Source of the DNA: Photobacterium sp. TY1-4 | GTDB taxonomy: Bacteria; Pseudomonadota; Gammaproteobacteria; Enterobacterales; Vibrionaceae | Reading direction: 5' to 3' | NCBI RefSeq assembly: GCF_025398175.1 | Contig: NZ_CP099734.1 | Coordinates: forward strand, 1,736,001 to 1,800,000 | DNA: 64,000 nucleotides | Part shown: positions 1 through 8,903 of the stretch, in pieces | How the letters are laid out: each line of letters begins with the position of its first letter | Position numbering within the stretch: the first letter of the stretch is position 1 | Translations under genes and position numbers: made by a program | Notes under the pieces: model-generated | Told to the model about the DNA's origin: nothing | Seen by the model: the letters and a program-made list of their open reading frames with translations, nothing else | Database searches by the model: none

Positions 1-606
1 ATCCGTGATTTGCCTGATATTTACCGTCTCTACAGTGAGCGTTCTTTTACCTACAACAATATTACCCAGCGAAACCGTAACGGCTTGCTGGGCGATCGCA
101 GCATGAATGTCGATGGTATGAAAACCGGCTATACCAGCGGCGCGGGTTACAGCTTGGCGAGTTCGGCAACGGAAGGCAACATGCGACTCATTGCGGTCGT
201 CATGGGAACGAAAAGCGCGAAAGCCCGCGAAGCGGAAAGCAAGCAACTGCTGAACTATGGTTTTCGATTCTTTGAAACCTTGTCGCCACATCATCAAGGT
301 GAAGAAGTCCTTAAAGAGCGGATCTGGAAGGGAGAGAGCGCTTCGATTTCGCTGGGAACAGCGACAAATACTTACGTGACCTTGTCACGGAATGACAAAG
401 ATAAACTGACTGCCAGCATTGAACTGAAAGGCAAATTGATGGCGCCGGTACAAGAAGGCGATGTCGTCGGTCAGATCCTGTACCAAGTGGATGGCGAAAC
501 CGTGGCGCAAGCCCCGTTGGTGGCCTTAGAGACTGTGACTGAAGGCGGCTTCTTTAGTCGGCTTTGGGATTCGATTCATTTGTTTTTCGTTGGCTTATTC
601 AGTTAA
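1..606 (+). CDS. D-alanyl-D-alanine carboxypeptidase, PBP5/6 family (3' part)
   Basis: The gene is open at the left window edge, so only about 201 C-terminal residues are visible. The reading frame contains the KTG triad of penicillin-binding proteins (VDGMKTGYTSGAGYS, codons near 112-156), followed by the beta-rich PBP5 C-terminal domain. It ends in an amphipathic, aromatic helix (FFSRLWDSIHLFFVGLFS) of the kind that anchors these periplasmic enzymes to the inner membrane. The family trims the terminal D-Ala from peptidoglycan pentapeptides. The SxxK and SxN motifs must lie upstream. Whether this is the dacA, dacC or dacD paralogue cannot be decided from the fragment. A strong terminator follows directly. 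Confidence 0.93.
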   Translation: MRDLPDIYRLYSERSFTYNNITQRNRNGLLGDRSMNVDGMKTGYTSGAGYSLASSATEGNMRLIAVVMGTKSAKAREAESKQLLNYGFRFFETLSPHHQGEEVLKERIWKGESASISLGTATNTYVTLSRNDKDKLTASIELKGKLMAPVQEGDVVGQILYQVDGETVAQAPLVALETVTEGGFFSRLWDSIHLFFVGLFS

Positions 607-631
607 CGGTAAGTCACTTGTGAAATCACAG

Positions 632-659
632 AAACGCTCCCTATTGGGAGCGTTTTTTT
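632..659 (+). terminator. Rho-independent terminator of the carboxypeptidase gene
   Basis: Perfect stem AAACGCTCCC / GGGAGCGTTT with a TATT loop and a run of seven T residues, 25 bp after the stop codon. Confidence 0.9.
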
Positions 660-661
660 GT

Positions 662-1687
662 TCATTCTGCACCTTTGGTCGCGACGATCAGGGTCATTTC
701 ACCAAACGGGGTCTTGAGCGGATATGTGCTAAGTGATACCGGGTTGTTGGCTGCCAGTGTAGCTTCTAGCTGACCGTGACTCAGAGAAAGTGGGCCATTT
801 GCCAGCTCTGCAGGTAATCGGCCTAAGACATGATAGAGGGGCTGGGTTCTGGTTGTGTTCAGTGCCTCATGAAAGCTAATGAAAGTGCCACCTGGTGCCA
901 GTGACTGCCAGAGATCATCAATACACTGCGCTAGATCCCGGGCAAAATAGAGCGACATTGCTGCAATCATCAGTTGATACGGTCCACCGAAATCTCCCTG
1001 GTTCATATCACCCGGGCGTACCGAAACGTGTGAAGCCAATCGTGTATCGGTGAGCACCTCTTTTTGGAGGACTTCGCAGCAGGGTGGCAGGTCAAATAAG
1101 GTGATTTGACTGTTCGGTGACTGCTTCAAAATATCTCTGGCAAGCTGAACAGAACCTGCTCCCAAATCTAAAATCGTGAGTCCGTCACGCCAATGGGGGA
1201 TGTCCCGTATCAAGGGCAAGAGGATAGGGTTGCGGATACTTTGATGAAAAGCTTGTAATCCTGAGGTCGCATTCTGCCAGAATTGTTCATTTCTCATATT
1301 CAGAACCGCGTGCTGTTCCTGTCGCGGACTGAGCCAGGTCAGCATGGTCTCCGGTGTGAGTTGTTTTATCCGTGAGAGATGAAGTAAAGTCTCACCAAGA
1401 TATGATTCAGAATCACTGAGCAATAAGGGCCGATAGCTGTTTTTTACGGTATAGCCGGCGTTTTTTTTGTGCATGAAACCCAACGCGACACAAGCATTGA
1501 GCAGCAGCTCAAGTCGATCCGGGCGCCAGTTCAGGTCATTTCCAGCTTCCTCCGCAGAAGTACATTGTTGAAAGCGATCAAACAACTGATGAGTGAAAGT
1601 AAACTCAAGTAATTGCCAATGGATAGGACCTAACAGTGCCGAAAATAGCTTACTTTGTTCTGGGGTGCCGCATTGGGTTGTTGTCAT
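662..1687 (-). CDS. SAM-dependent O-methyltransferase (acetylserotonin-MT-like), in operon with a TonB receptor
   Basis: 341 residues. The N-terminal 90 or so residues look like the winged-helix dimerisation domain of plant/bacterial O-methyltransferases (LLNACVALGFM). A class I Rossmann domain follows, with motif I as LDLGAGSVQLA and later acidic and aromatic motifs (VRPGDMNQGDFGG, LMIAAMSLYFARDL, PGGTFISFHE). Motif I has SV where GxGxG is more usual. The start lies 7 bp after the stop of the TonB-receptor gene, so the two are cotranscribed. Inferred role: modification of the imported siderophore or of a related catechol/phenolate; the substrate is unknown. No siderophore synthesis genes are in the window. 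Confidence 0.8.
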   Translation of the reverse strand: MTTTQCGTPEQSKLFSALLGPIHWQLLEFTFTHQLFDRFQQCTSAEEAGNDLNWRPDRLELLLNACVALGFMHKKNAGYTVKNSYRPLLLSDSESYLGETLLHLSRIKQLTPETMLTWLSPRQEQHAVLNMRNEQFWQNATSGLQAFHQSIRNPILLPLIRDIPHWRDGLTILDLGAGSVQLARDILKQSPNSQITLFDLPPCCEVLQKEVLTDTRLASHVSVRPGDMNQGDFGGPYQLMIAAMSLYFARDLAQCIDDLWQSLAPGGTFISFHEALNTTRTQPLYHVLGRLPAELANGPLSLSHGQLEATLAANNPVSLSTYPLKTPFGEMTLIVATKGAE

Positions 1688-1694
1688 GATTTAA

Positions 1695-3725
1695 TTACCA
1701 CTGATAATTCGCTGAAATCGAGAACGTTCGGGGCTGGGTATCTTCAACAATGATTCCAGCTGGCGTATTGACGGCTCGGCTAAAGATCGATTTATCGAAA
1801 ATATTGTTGATGGCGAAGGCAAGCGTAAGCGAATCAATTTGATAGTCTGCACTGAAATCGACGATTTCATACGCGTCTTGTTTTAATGTGTTTTTACTGT
1901 CGAAGTAATAATCATCACTGCCACGGATCGCCAGCTCCGTCGAGACAGCCAGAATTGGCGCATAGCTTAATCCGACCGACCAGGTGTAATCCGGCGTGTT
2001 TGGTAAATCATTGCGGGATTGCCCCGGCGCGATAGGGGAGCCTGATGAGAATTTGCTTTCACCCTGCTGCAGACCGACTTGAACGTTTAGCCCCCATTGC
2101 TCATCAATTTGCCAGTTCAACAGTCCTTCAATGCCGTAGATATCCGCTTCTGAAGCATTTGATACTTTCTGAACCATCCCCGGCAGGATATCAATCATTT
2201 GCTTGTCATTGATCTGGTTGTAGAACAAGGCAAGATCTGTTTGGAGATTTTGGTCGAACCAATGACTCTGGTAACCCAGCTCAAAGCTATGCGTATATTC
2301 CGCTTCATAAGTAAAATTATCCCTTGAAATGGCAGAGCTGTAGTTAAAGCCTCCGGGTAAGTAGCCAGTCGACCAGCTGGCATAAGTCATTTGTTGTGGG
2401 TCAAGTTGGTAGCTGGCAATCACATTGGGTAGCCACTGCACTTCGCTGAGGTTGGCTGTGATCGGCTGTGGGCCAATACCGCTCATACTGCCGTCCTGAT
2501 CGGTGTGTTCTACGCGCAATCCGGCGGTGACAGTAAGCGCGTTACCAAGCGGCACCTGAAGATGACCGAAGCTGGCAATGCCCCATTGTTCAATGTCTGT
2601 TCGACGGGGAGGGCCTGAAAAACCCATCGTGAAATCAGTATGGGTATCTTGCTGGTAAAGGTAGGTTCCGGCCGCCCATTGGATACCTGAGGTATGGCGG
2701 CTGACCAAACGGATTTCCTGAGAGACTGTGATATCGTGTAAATGTGATGTCGTTGCAGGGACCGGGCGAGGGCCGGTATCGGCATCAATCGTGAAGTCCT
2801 GCAAATAGTCCGTATAGCCGGTAATGGCTGTCAGCATGGTCTCATCAAATTCATGATCGACACGTAAAGCGTGCAGCGACGTGGTTTTGTCCTCATTGGA
2901 CAGGGTGTTTTGATTGACGGTAAAACGGTCTGTTTTCATCGGGCCGGAGAGAAAACGCATAGTCGCTCTGCCGTTATTGCTGTCTTGCCAGCGGCTTCGG
3001 AGCTCAATCGTGGTATTTTCGCCTGGCGTATAGTTGAACCCGGTCATGACGTGCAAACGGTCATGATCATTTTCATCCGCGGACTGACGGAATGCGTTGT
3101 AGTAAGGACTCTCTGCATCAACGGCACGAATCGCAATTAAGGCAGCAAGACTATCGGTCCCTCCCTGAACGCCGGCTTCGAGCTGGTGGCCGGCCGCATG
3201 CCCTTTTCCGGCTTCTGATAGCAGATAGCTATACTCCCCCCAGCCTGAAGTCATATTGCTTGGCGCCAAGCTACTGATTTTGATCACACCGGACTCCGAA
3301 TTACGTCCATAATAGCTTCCCTGCGCACCTTTGATCACTTCAACGTTCTCAATACCAAGAAAGTCAGGGGCCTGCCTGATACCCAGCGGTAACGATACGC
3401 CGTCAATCATATAGCCGACCGGGCTACTCAGGGCGGTATCGAAGGATGACTGACCACGAATAATCACTCTGGGTTGCACCGATGAGTTTTCCACAATAGT
3501 GTTCGCAACATACTGGCTCAGGCGTTCAATATTCTCCAGGGCCGGGGAGGCAAAGGCTTCCGCAGGAATTGAATGGCGCGTGGCCGGAATATTTGCACCA
3601 GACTCCGGCCAGTATTTTGCCTCGACAACCATGGTTTCATCCGGGGGGGGATGACTGATTGCATCTTGAGCATTCACGCAGGTTGCTTGCAGGATGCCAA
3701 TCCAGATGAAATTCCTTTGTTTCAT
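1695..3725 (-). CDS. TonB-dependent outer-membrane receptor (FyuA/PsuA-like siderophore receptor)
   Basis: 676 residues from the start at 3725, which has GGAGAGAAG just upstream; a longer reading from 3788 lacks a ribosome site. The chain has a short signal peptide ending near VNAQ, and a plug domain with GYMIDGVSLPLG and NVEVIKGAQGSYYGRNSESGVIKI segments, a pattern typical of FyuA-type receptors. A 22-stranded barrel follows, ending in aromatic W (SISANYQW). It should import a ferric siderophore across the outer membrane using TonB energy. It heads an operon with the methyltransferase and is divergent from an MFS transporter. Repeated TTTGATAT boxes upstream suggest activation by the AraC-type protein at 6467-7477. 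The exact ligand is unknown. Confidence 0.9.
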   Translation of the reverse strand: MKQRNFIWIGILQATCVNAQDAISHPPPDETMVVEAKYWPESGANIPATRHSIPAEAFASPALENIERLSQYVANTIVENSSVQPRVIIRGQSSFDTALSSPVGYMIDGVSLPLGIRQAPDFLGIENVEVIKGAQGSYYGRNSESGVIKISSLAPSNMTSGWGEYSYLLSEAGKGHAAGHQLEAGVQGGTDSLAALIAIRAVDAESPYYNAFRQSADENDHDRLHVMTGFNYTPGENTTIELRSRWQDSNNGRATMRFLSGPMKTDRFTVNQNTLSNEDKTTSLHALRVDHEFDETMLTAITGYTDYLQDFTIDADTGPRPVPATTSHLHDITVSQEIRLVSRHTSGIQWAAGTYLYQQDTHTDFTMGFSGPPRRTDIEQWGIASFGHLQVPLGNALTVTAGLRVEHTDQDGSMSGIGPQPITANLSEVQWLPNVIASYQLDPQQMTYASWSTGYLPGGFNYSSAISRDNFTYEAEYTHSFELGYQSHWFDQNLQTDLALFYNQINDKQMIDILPGMVQKVSNASEADIYGIEGLLNWQIDEQWGLNVQVGLQQGESKFSSGSPIAPGQSRNDLPNTPDYTWSVGLSYAPILAVSTELAIRGSDDYYFDSKNTLKQDAYEIVDFSADYQIDSLTLAFAINNIFDKSIFSRAVNTPAGIIVEDTQPRTFSISANYQW

Positions 3726-3756
3726 GTTCTTCTCTCCGTAGTACATCGAATGCGTC

Positions 3757-3896
3757 ACTATAGAGGTTCTGTTTTTTTGCGATATCAAACGCAGAACAAA
3801 CCAATATCAAAAGATGAACATGCCGAACACCTGTTCGCGCTTTGATAGAAAATAGCTCGCCGTTTGATATTGTTTGCAGGCTTTTTTCTCTATTAC
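3757..3896. promoter_or_regulatory. Divergent promoter region with mirrored AraC-type operator repeats
   Basis: Facing left, TATCAAA boxes lie at 3783-3789 and 3805-3811. Facing right, TTTGATA boxes lie at 3841-3847 and 3863-3869. Each pair is exactly 22 bp apart. The box nearest each gene lies about 20 bp from a plausible -10 (TATAGT, complement of 3757-3762; TATTAC, 3891-3896), so it overlaps the -35 position. This layout fits class II activation by an AraC-family dimer at both promoters. No good Fur box was seen in this gap. Confidence 0.65.
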
Positions 3897-3971
3897 TGTC
3901 CGGAAAATCTTTATTAGCTGCTGAAATTTGCAACGCTAACGCACGTGAATACCACCATAGGAGAATCAAAA

Positions 3972-5183
3972 GTGAGTCAATTGCGTGATACATCCGTCAG
4001 TCAACAGCGTCCGGTTACGAACCAGAATCTCGACCTTCCCCTGGTACTGATCCTGCTTATGGCAATGGCATTGCCAATGCTTGTGCTATACGCCAACGGC
4101 GCACTGGCATCTCTGATGCTGGTCGAAAACTATATCAACCCGACAATACTCGGCACGTTTACGTTGTCAGCCTTTGGGGTCGCCGCCATACTCTCGCTCA
4201 ATGCCGGACGTTGGGTAAAGAAATGGGGGATTCGCAGCGCGATGGTGTCTTTATTTCTTCTAACCGGGCTGTCGTTTACAGTATTAATTTGGGTGGAACA
4301 CTGGCTGGGAATGGCCTTGGCCATTGCGGTCTGCGGTATTGCTCAGGCCCTTGCGAACCCGGCGACGAATCAGGCGATAGCGGCTCAGGTTCCGGCTCCT
4401 CAGAAAGCGTTGATGGTCGGCGTAAAGCAATCCGGTGTACAGCTATCAGCGTTGGCAGCCGGCTCTGTGCTGTCCATGGCGGCCATTACATGGGGCTGGC
4501 GGGCGGCGTTTGCATTGATGATTCCGCTTTGTCTCGGGATGGCTGGCTTGGCGGCCGGAAAGAACTGGCAAGCGAAAGTACCAGCACAGCGCGTTTCTGT
4601 CCGGGGAAAAGGAGACCAGCGCCTGCTGGCATCTTTGATGATCATGCAGGCGGGCGTCGGCATCACGCTGGCTGCATTTATTACTCAAATCCCGCTGATT
4701 GCAGCCCAGATAGGGATGACCACGCAACAAGCAGCATTCCTGATCACCTTATTTGGCGGGATGGGCATTGTGTCCCGCTTGATACTCACCCCGTTGGCAA
4801 GCAAATTTCGTCACGAATCTGAGCTGTTGCTAAGACTGTATCCTGCTGCCGGTTTAGCACTGTTGTGCGCATTTAATGCAACAGATGAGCTGCTATGGCT
4901 AATTCATGCTGGTGTTGTTGGCATCGGCATGACTTTGGTCGCCAGCAATGCGGTCGCGATGGCGATGGTGATTAAATATCCGGCTTTTGGGGATATTCCC
5001 ACAGCATCGGGACGTGTTTCGGCGGCGTTCTTTGGCGGTTTGGCCATCGGCTCCCTTTTGTTCCAGATGGCCACAAATCTGACCCCGTTATTTCACGCGG
5101 GTCTTGGGCTGTTGCTGCTGTGTATGGCAATTTGTGGGGGCGCTGCGGTGTTTTTGCGGAACGCAACAACGCGGGATTCCTAG
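3972..5183 (+). CDS. MFS transporter, siderophore locus
   Basis: 403 residues from a GTG start at 3972. That start is preceded by TAGGAGA at the right distance, while the in-frame ATG at 3945 has no ribosome site. About 12 hydrophobic segments are visible, with an MFS-like basic loop (GRWVKKWGIRSAM) after the second helix. It is divergent from the TonB receptor and shares its operator array, so it probably moves the same siderophore or a breakdown product across the inner membrane. Import (YbtX/FptX-like) and export are both possible. It ends at a convergent terminator. Confidence 0.8.
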   Translation: MSQLRDTSVSQQRPVTNQNLDLPLVLILLMAMALPMLVLYANGALASLMLVENYINPTILGTFTLSAFGVAAILSLNAGRWVKKWGIRSAMVSLFLLTGLSFTVLIWVEHWLGMALAIAVCGIAQALANPATNQAIAAQVPAPQKALMVGVKQSGVQLSALAAGSVLSMAAITWGWRAAFALMIPLCLGMAGLAAGKNWQAKVPAQRVSVRGKGDQRLLASLMIMQAGVGITLAAFITQIPLIAAQIGMTTQQAAFLITLFGGMGIVSRLILTPLASKFRHESELLLRLYPAAGLALLCAFNATDELLWLIHAGVVGIGMTLVASNAVAMAMVIKYPAFGDIPTASGRVSAAFFGGLAIGSLLFQMATNLTPLFHAGLGLLLLCMAICGGAAVFLRNATTRDS

Positions 5184-5226
5184 GATGTTACTGATGCGTG
5201 TTAGTTCAATGGCTTTGTTGCGGATG

Positions 5227-5260
5227 CACGGCGAGGGAGCTGGACTCCCTCGCCGTGTTT
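5227..5260. terminator. Terminator between two convergent MFS genes
   Basis: 13-bp stem CACGGCGAGGGAG / CTCCCTCGCCGTG followed by TTTA. It stands between the + strand MFS gene and the end of the - strand MFS gene. Confidence 0.8.
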
Positions 5261-5268
5261 AGTCATGT

Positions 5269-6474
5269 TTAACTGATAGCGACGGCGGGGATGGGTTTGA
5301 CTCGAATCAAGATGGGGACGATACCCAGCAGGAAGAGGGAAATGCCCAGAGGCACGGTCGGATGCCATTCATAGAGCAAGGCGCCGAGCAAAGGGCCAAA
5401 CGCCATGCCCAACCCTTTGCCAATGATGTTGATTGATGCGGCGTAAGCCTGATGTGACGGGCCTGCGACTTTGCTGAGCAATGCGAGGTTGGCGGGGAAC
5501 AGACATCCCATCGCGAGCCCAACCATGGTTATCCCCAGCAGTAAACCGATAAACATCTGAGTCTGAATCAGCGTAAACAAGCCAATACAACCGAGGCATA
5601 CGCCTGCCAGTAAGAGCCGCACCGGATGGCGGATAGTCATGAAAGATATGATGCCCTGACAAACAGCCATGGCGGCCATAGCTGCCGTCAGCAGGGCTCC
5701 GCTTCGTTGGAGGGCATCTTGTGGTGTGAAACCAAATTGATCCTGTAATCGCAATCCCAGCGTCTGCTGCAGCAGACTGTAGATCAGGATCACGGTGAAA
5801 GTAATCAATACAAATGGGGCGATGACCGACAAGGGAAGCCGGGTATTGGCGGTGGCACACTGCGCTTGGGCAGGTTGATGGGTTTCTTTCCAGGCCGGGA
5901 TCAAGCGCCAGTAGCTGATCAACATCAGGGCTGCGACGGCAATCAGGGCGTGCGGCAGAAAGGTGACGCCCATCGCCATGGCCAGTGTCCCGCCGAGTAA
6001 ACTGCCGATGCCAAAGGTTGCTCCCATAAGGCCCATTCCGGAAACCCGATTCTGGGTACTGGTCATGTCCGTAATTTGCGCTTGTGCGCTGGGCATCAGG
6101 CCCGCGACAGTCACAGACTGACCCACCCGGATCACGAGAAAGACCACAAACATCGTCAGCGGCGCGAGTGCCAGCATGGGCTGCAAAGCGAATAACCCGG
6201 CAGAGAGCACCAAAAATAAGGCTGTGCCCACAATACCGTATTGAATCGCAGGTTTTCTGCCTCGCCGGTCAATTTGCTTTCCCCACGCCGGGGCAACCAG
6301 CAACATCGTCAACGCCGATAAAGACAGGACAGCTCCGGTTTGCCAGTCACTTAATCCAGCTACTCTGCCGGCAATCGGGAAACTAATCATAAAGATGCTG
6401 TGGGCAATCGCATTGCCGATCAATAACACCATTAACGGCATTAAAGTTTTTAAATGGGTTGGTTTTCTAATCAT
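5269..6474 (-). CDS. MFS transporter, second copy in the siderophore locus
   Basis: 401 residues with about 12 membrane segments and the MFS loop 2-3 motif (GKQIDRRGRKPAI, near residue 65). The start overlaps the last codons of the upstream AraC-regulator gene by 8 bp, so translation is probably coupled and the regulator and transporter form one operon. It resembles drug/H+ or siderophore exporters in general layout; the substrate is not visible. Having two MFS genes with one receptor and a regulator suggests that one handles inner-membrane uptake and the other efflux. Confidence 0.8.
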   Translation of the reverse strand: MIRKPTHLKTLMPLMVLLIGNAIAHSIFMISFPIAGRVAGLSDWQTGAVLSLSALTMLLVAPAWGKQIDRRGRKPAIQYGIVGTALFLVLSAGLFALQPMLALAPLTMFVVFLVIRVGQSVTVAGLMPSAQAQITDMTSTQNRVSGMGLMGATFGIGSLLGGTLAMAMGVTFLPHALIAVAALMLISYWRLIPAWKETHQPAQAQCATANTRLPLSVIAPFVLITFTVILIYSLLQQTLGLRLQDQFGFTPQDALQRSGALLTAAMAAMAVCQGIISFMTIRHPVRLLLAGVCLGCIGLFTLIQTQMFIGLLLGITMVGLAMGCLFPANLALLSKVAGPSHQAYAASINIIGKGLGMAFGPLLGALLYEWHPTVPLGISLFLLGIVPILIRVKPIPAVAIS

Positions 6475-7477
6475 GGTGATGTTTCATCTGTTGTGAGCGA
6501 TAGTCGATCGGCGTCAAGCCTTCCTGCTGCCTGAAAGCCTGCGTGAAATGGCTGGCACTGCTGAAGCCGCACAAGTGGGCAACCTCTGTAATACTGTGTG
6601 CGACATCGCTCAGGTAAGATTTCGCGAGCTCTAATCGATAGGCTCTGAGCCAGCTGAAAACCGTTTTGCCGTATGTCTTTTTGAAGTTTCTGTTGAGCCG
6701 GGTGTGGCTCATGCCGACGTCTCGGGCCAGGGCATCGAGTGTGGGCGGGTTAGTAATGGCGGTGATGAGGATCTGTCTGGCGCGCTCAACAGGATTGCTA
6801 TAGGTGGGGGCTTTGCTTTGCGTCAGGTATACGGATTGGGCGAGGGGAACCAGCCAGTGGGCTAACAGCTCCAGTGCTCTGCCTTCAGCTTTCATGCGAT
6901 CAAACGGATTATGGAGCGGGTTATCAATCAGAGGGGCAATCCAGCGGCTGTTTTCTTGCCGGGAAGCCACTTGTGCATGATCCATGGTAAAAATGGCATC
7001 AAACAGACGATCCTGATCGGAATAGGCGCGTTTCAGGCGGCTTGTGGGTATTTTGAGTACGGCCATTTCATGGCGGGTGTTGGCGCAGCTATAGCGGTAA
7101 AAGGTTCTGCCGTTGAGGTTAAATAGCCAAATATCACCGGCTTTAATCGTGTTGAGTGAGTTTTCGCTAAATCCTAAGCGACTTTCACCCGTGAGGCCGA
7201 ATACCAGAAGGGTTGTCTCTACCGGATAGTCAATTTCGGACTGCAGTGGGGTTTCACTCTGGTATGTGCTTTTGGTAAAGCAAATATCTTCTGCAAGCTT
7301 GAAGCATCGGAAATGATTGCTTCCTTTTGGATCAGGGAGCTGAAGGTTATACCAACACATAGAGCCGGCATCGCCGGCAGCATGCATCTGGGGAGTGATC
7401 TGTTGCACCGACATAAGCGCAGGTACAGCCGCAGGTGCCCCGATGCTCGGCCGACTCAGCCCGAAGGTTTGATTCAT
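6467..7477 (-). CDS. AraC-family regulator (PchR/YbtA-like)
   Basis: 336 residues. The C-terminal 100 residues contain the two helix-turn-helix units of AraC proteins (LDALARDVGMSHTRLNRNFKK and SITEVAHLCGFSSASHFTQAF). This sequence style is that of the PchR/YbtA group, which bind ferric siderophores and activate receptor genes. The N-terminal domain is the variable ligand-binding part. It is the first gene of an operon with an MFS transporter. Its promoter overlaps a Fur-box-like palindrome at 7502-7522, which fits iron repression. It probably acts on the repeats at 3782-3870. Confidence 0.87.
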   Translation of the reverse strand: MNQTFGLSRPSIGAPAAVPALMSVQQITPQMHAAGDAGSMCWYNLQLPDPKGSNHFRCFKLAEDICFTKSTYQSETPLQSEIDYPVETTLLVFGLTGESRLGFSENSLNTIKAGDIWLFNLNGRTFYRYSCANTRHEMAVLKIPTSRLKRAYSDQDRLFDAIFTMDHAQVASRQENSRWIAPLIDNPLHNPFDRMKAEGRALELLAHWLVPLAQSVYLTQSKAPTYSNPVERARQILITAITNPPTLDALARDVGMSHTRLNRNFKKTYGKTVFSWLRAYRLELAKSYLSDVAHSITEVAHLCGFSSASHFTQAFRQQEGLTPIDYRSQQMKHHHD

Positions 7478-7501
7478 TGTAGCAATACGTCCATTTGATT
7501 T

Positions 7502-7522
7502 AAGTGAGATTCATTCTCACTT
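7502..7522. promoter_or_regulatory. Fur-box-like palindrome in the AraC-regulator promoter
   Basis: Perfect inverted repeat AAGTGAGA - TTCAT - TCTCACTT. Its inner 15-mer matches 11 of 15 positions of the 7-1-7 Fur consensus. It lies 25 bp upstream of the AraC start, next to a TATATA sequence usable as a -10 on the minus strand. Confidence 0.55.
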
Positions 7523-7648
7523 GAGAACTATATATAAACCTTGGCTCATATTCAATACTGAAGCGTTAACGTAGCAAAGCCAGGGGTAGAAGACGTCAAA
7601 GAGGTCGGTTCAGACGGGCAGCGTGGTGATAGCGCTGTCGTAAAATAT

Positions 7649-7676
7649 TTCAACCTGCAAGAAAAGTCCGTATAAT
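7649..7676 (+). promoter_or_regulatory. Sigma-70 promoter of ttcA
   Basis: TTCAAC (7649-7654), 16-bp spacer, TATAAT (7671-7676), 67 bp before the ttcA start codon. Confidence 0.6.
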
Positions 7677-7743
7677 CCACGCCCTATCAAGAATCCAGTC
7701 AGGAAATCTACAGTCGACCCAATCGACAGTGTGAGAAGTCGCA

Positions 7744-8637
7744 ATGAATCAGAAAGATACAAGAAAAGATACACTTGAATTCAACAAACTCCAGAAGCGC
7801 CTGCGGAGAAATGTTGGCAATGCCATCATTGACTACAACATGATCGAAGAAAATGATGTGGTGATGGCCTGTATCAGTGGCGGTAAAGATTCATTTGCGA
7901 TGTTAGATATTCTATTGAATCTACAAAAAGCTGCACCGATTAAGTTTGATGTTGTTGCAGTGAACCTGGATCAGAAACAGCCGGGTTTCCCTGAGCATAT
8001 TTTGCCTGATTATTTCGAAAGCCTGGATATTCCATACTACATCGTCGACAAAGATACTTACTCGGTGGTCAAAGAGAAGGTGCCGGAAGGAAAAACAACT
8101 TGCGGCCTGTGTTCACGCCTGCGTCGCGGCACGCTGTATTCTTTTGCTGAGAAGATTGGTGCGACCAAAATTGCGCTGGGTCACCACCTGGATGATATCG
8201 TCGAAACCCTGTTTTTGAACATGTTCCACGGCTCGCGGATGAAGGCAATGCCGCCGAAACTGCGCTCTGATGATGGTCGGAACGTGGTCATTCGCCCGCT
8301 GACGTATTGCCGTGAAAAAGATCTGATCAAGTATGCGGAGCATAAAGAGTTCCCGATCATCCCATGCAACCTGTGTGGTTCTCAGGAAAACCTGCAACGC
8401 CAGGCGATCAAAGCGATGCTGGTTGAATGGGATAAGAAAACACCGGGCCGTGTTGAGAGCATTTTCAAGTCAATTCAGAATGTCAGCCCGAGCCAATTAG
8501 CCGACAAAGAGCTGTTTGACTTCGTTAATCTCCCGCTGGATCGTGACGGCGAGCGGGAAGAGTATGCTTTCACAGAAGCGGTTGTTTCATCGACCAATAT
8601 CGACGAGTCTATGTTCATTGATGTGACTAACATTTAA
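7744..8637 (+). CDS. ttcA: tRNA 2-thiocytidine(32) synthetase TtcA
   Basis: 297 residues. It adds sulfur to cytidine 32 of certain tRNAs in an ATP-dependent reaction using an Fe-S cluster. The PP-loop SGGKDS lies at residues 45-50, and the paired cysteines C120/C123 (CGLC) and C207/C210 (CNLC) are all present. Length is normal for the family. It is a single-gene unit with its own promoter and a terminator hairpin after it. Its place beside uspE and fnr is conserved in vibrios. Confidence 0.96.
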   Translation: MNQKDTRKDTLEFNKLQKRLRRNVGNAIIDYNMIEENDVVMACISGGKDSFAMLDILLNLQKAAPIKFDVVAVNLDQKQPGFPEHILPDYFESLDIPYYIVDKDTYSVVKEKVPEGKTTCGLCSRLRRGTLYSFAEKIGATKIALGHHLDDIVETLFLNMFHGSRMKAMPPKLRSDDGRNVVIRPLTYCREKDLIKYAEHKEFPIIPCNLCGSQENLQRQAIKAMLVEWDKKTPGRVESIFKSIQNVSPSQLADKELFDFVNLPLDRDGEREEYAFTEAVVSSTNIDESMFIDVTNI

Positions 8638-8645
8638 TCCTGAAG

Positions 8646-8683
8646 GGTCAGGAATACGAGCCCTCGTCTTCCTGACCGTCTTT
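8646..8683 (+). terminator. Terminator after ttcA
   Basis: Stem GGTCAGGAA / TTCCTGACC around a 14-base loop, followed by GTCTTT. Confidence 0.65.
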
Positions 8684-8903
8684 CCATCCGACGCGTTACC
8701 AACACCCGCTTTATTCCCTCATTACCTTTCATTGACTTTAGGCGTCTCTGCCTAATTTTGAACTTGATGCCTGTTCCTTTTGTACAGATAACTGAACCGA
8801 ATCATGCGCAACAGAGTTGCTATTTGTGTTCATTTAGTATTGTATGACTTTTCAAGGAGTATTTTGGGCTCGCACTAGACGAGCATCTTGTGAAGGAAAA
8901 CAA

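Noticed and set aside
4211..4822. 203-codon ORF in another frame inside the MFS gene
   Set aside because: Glycine/serine-rich composition typical of a shifted frame of a membrane-protein gene.
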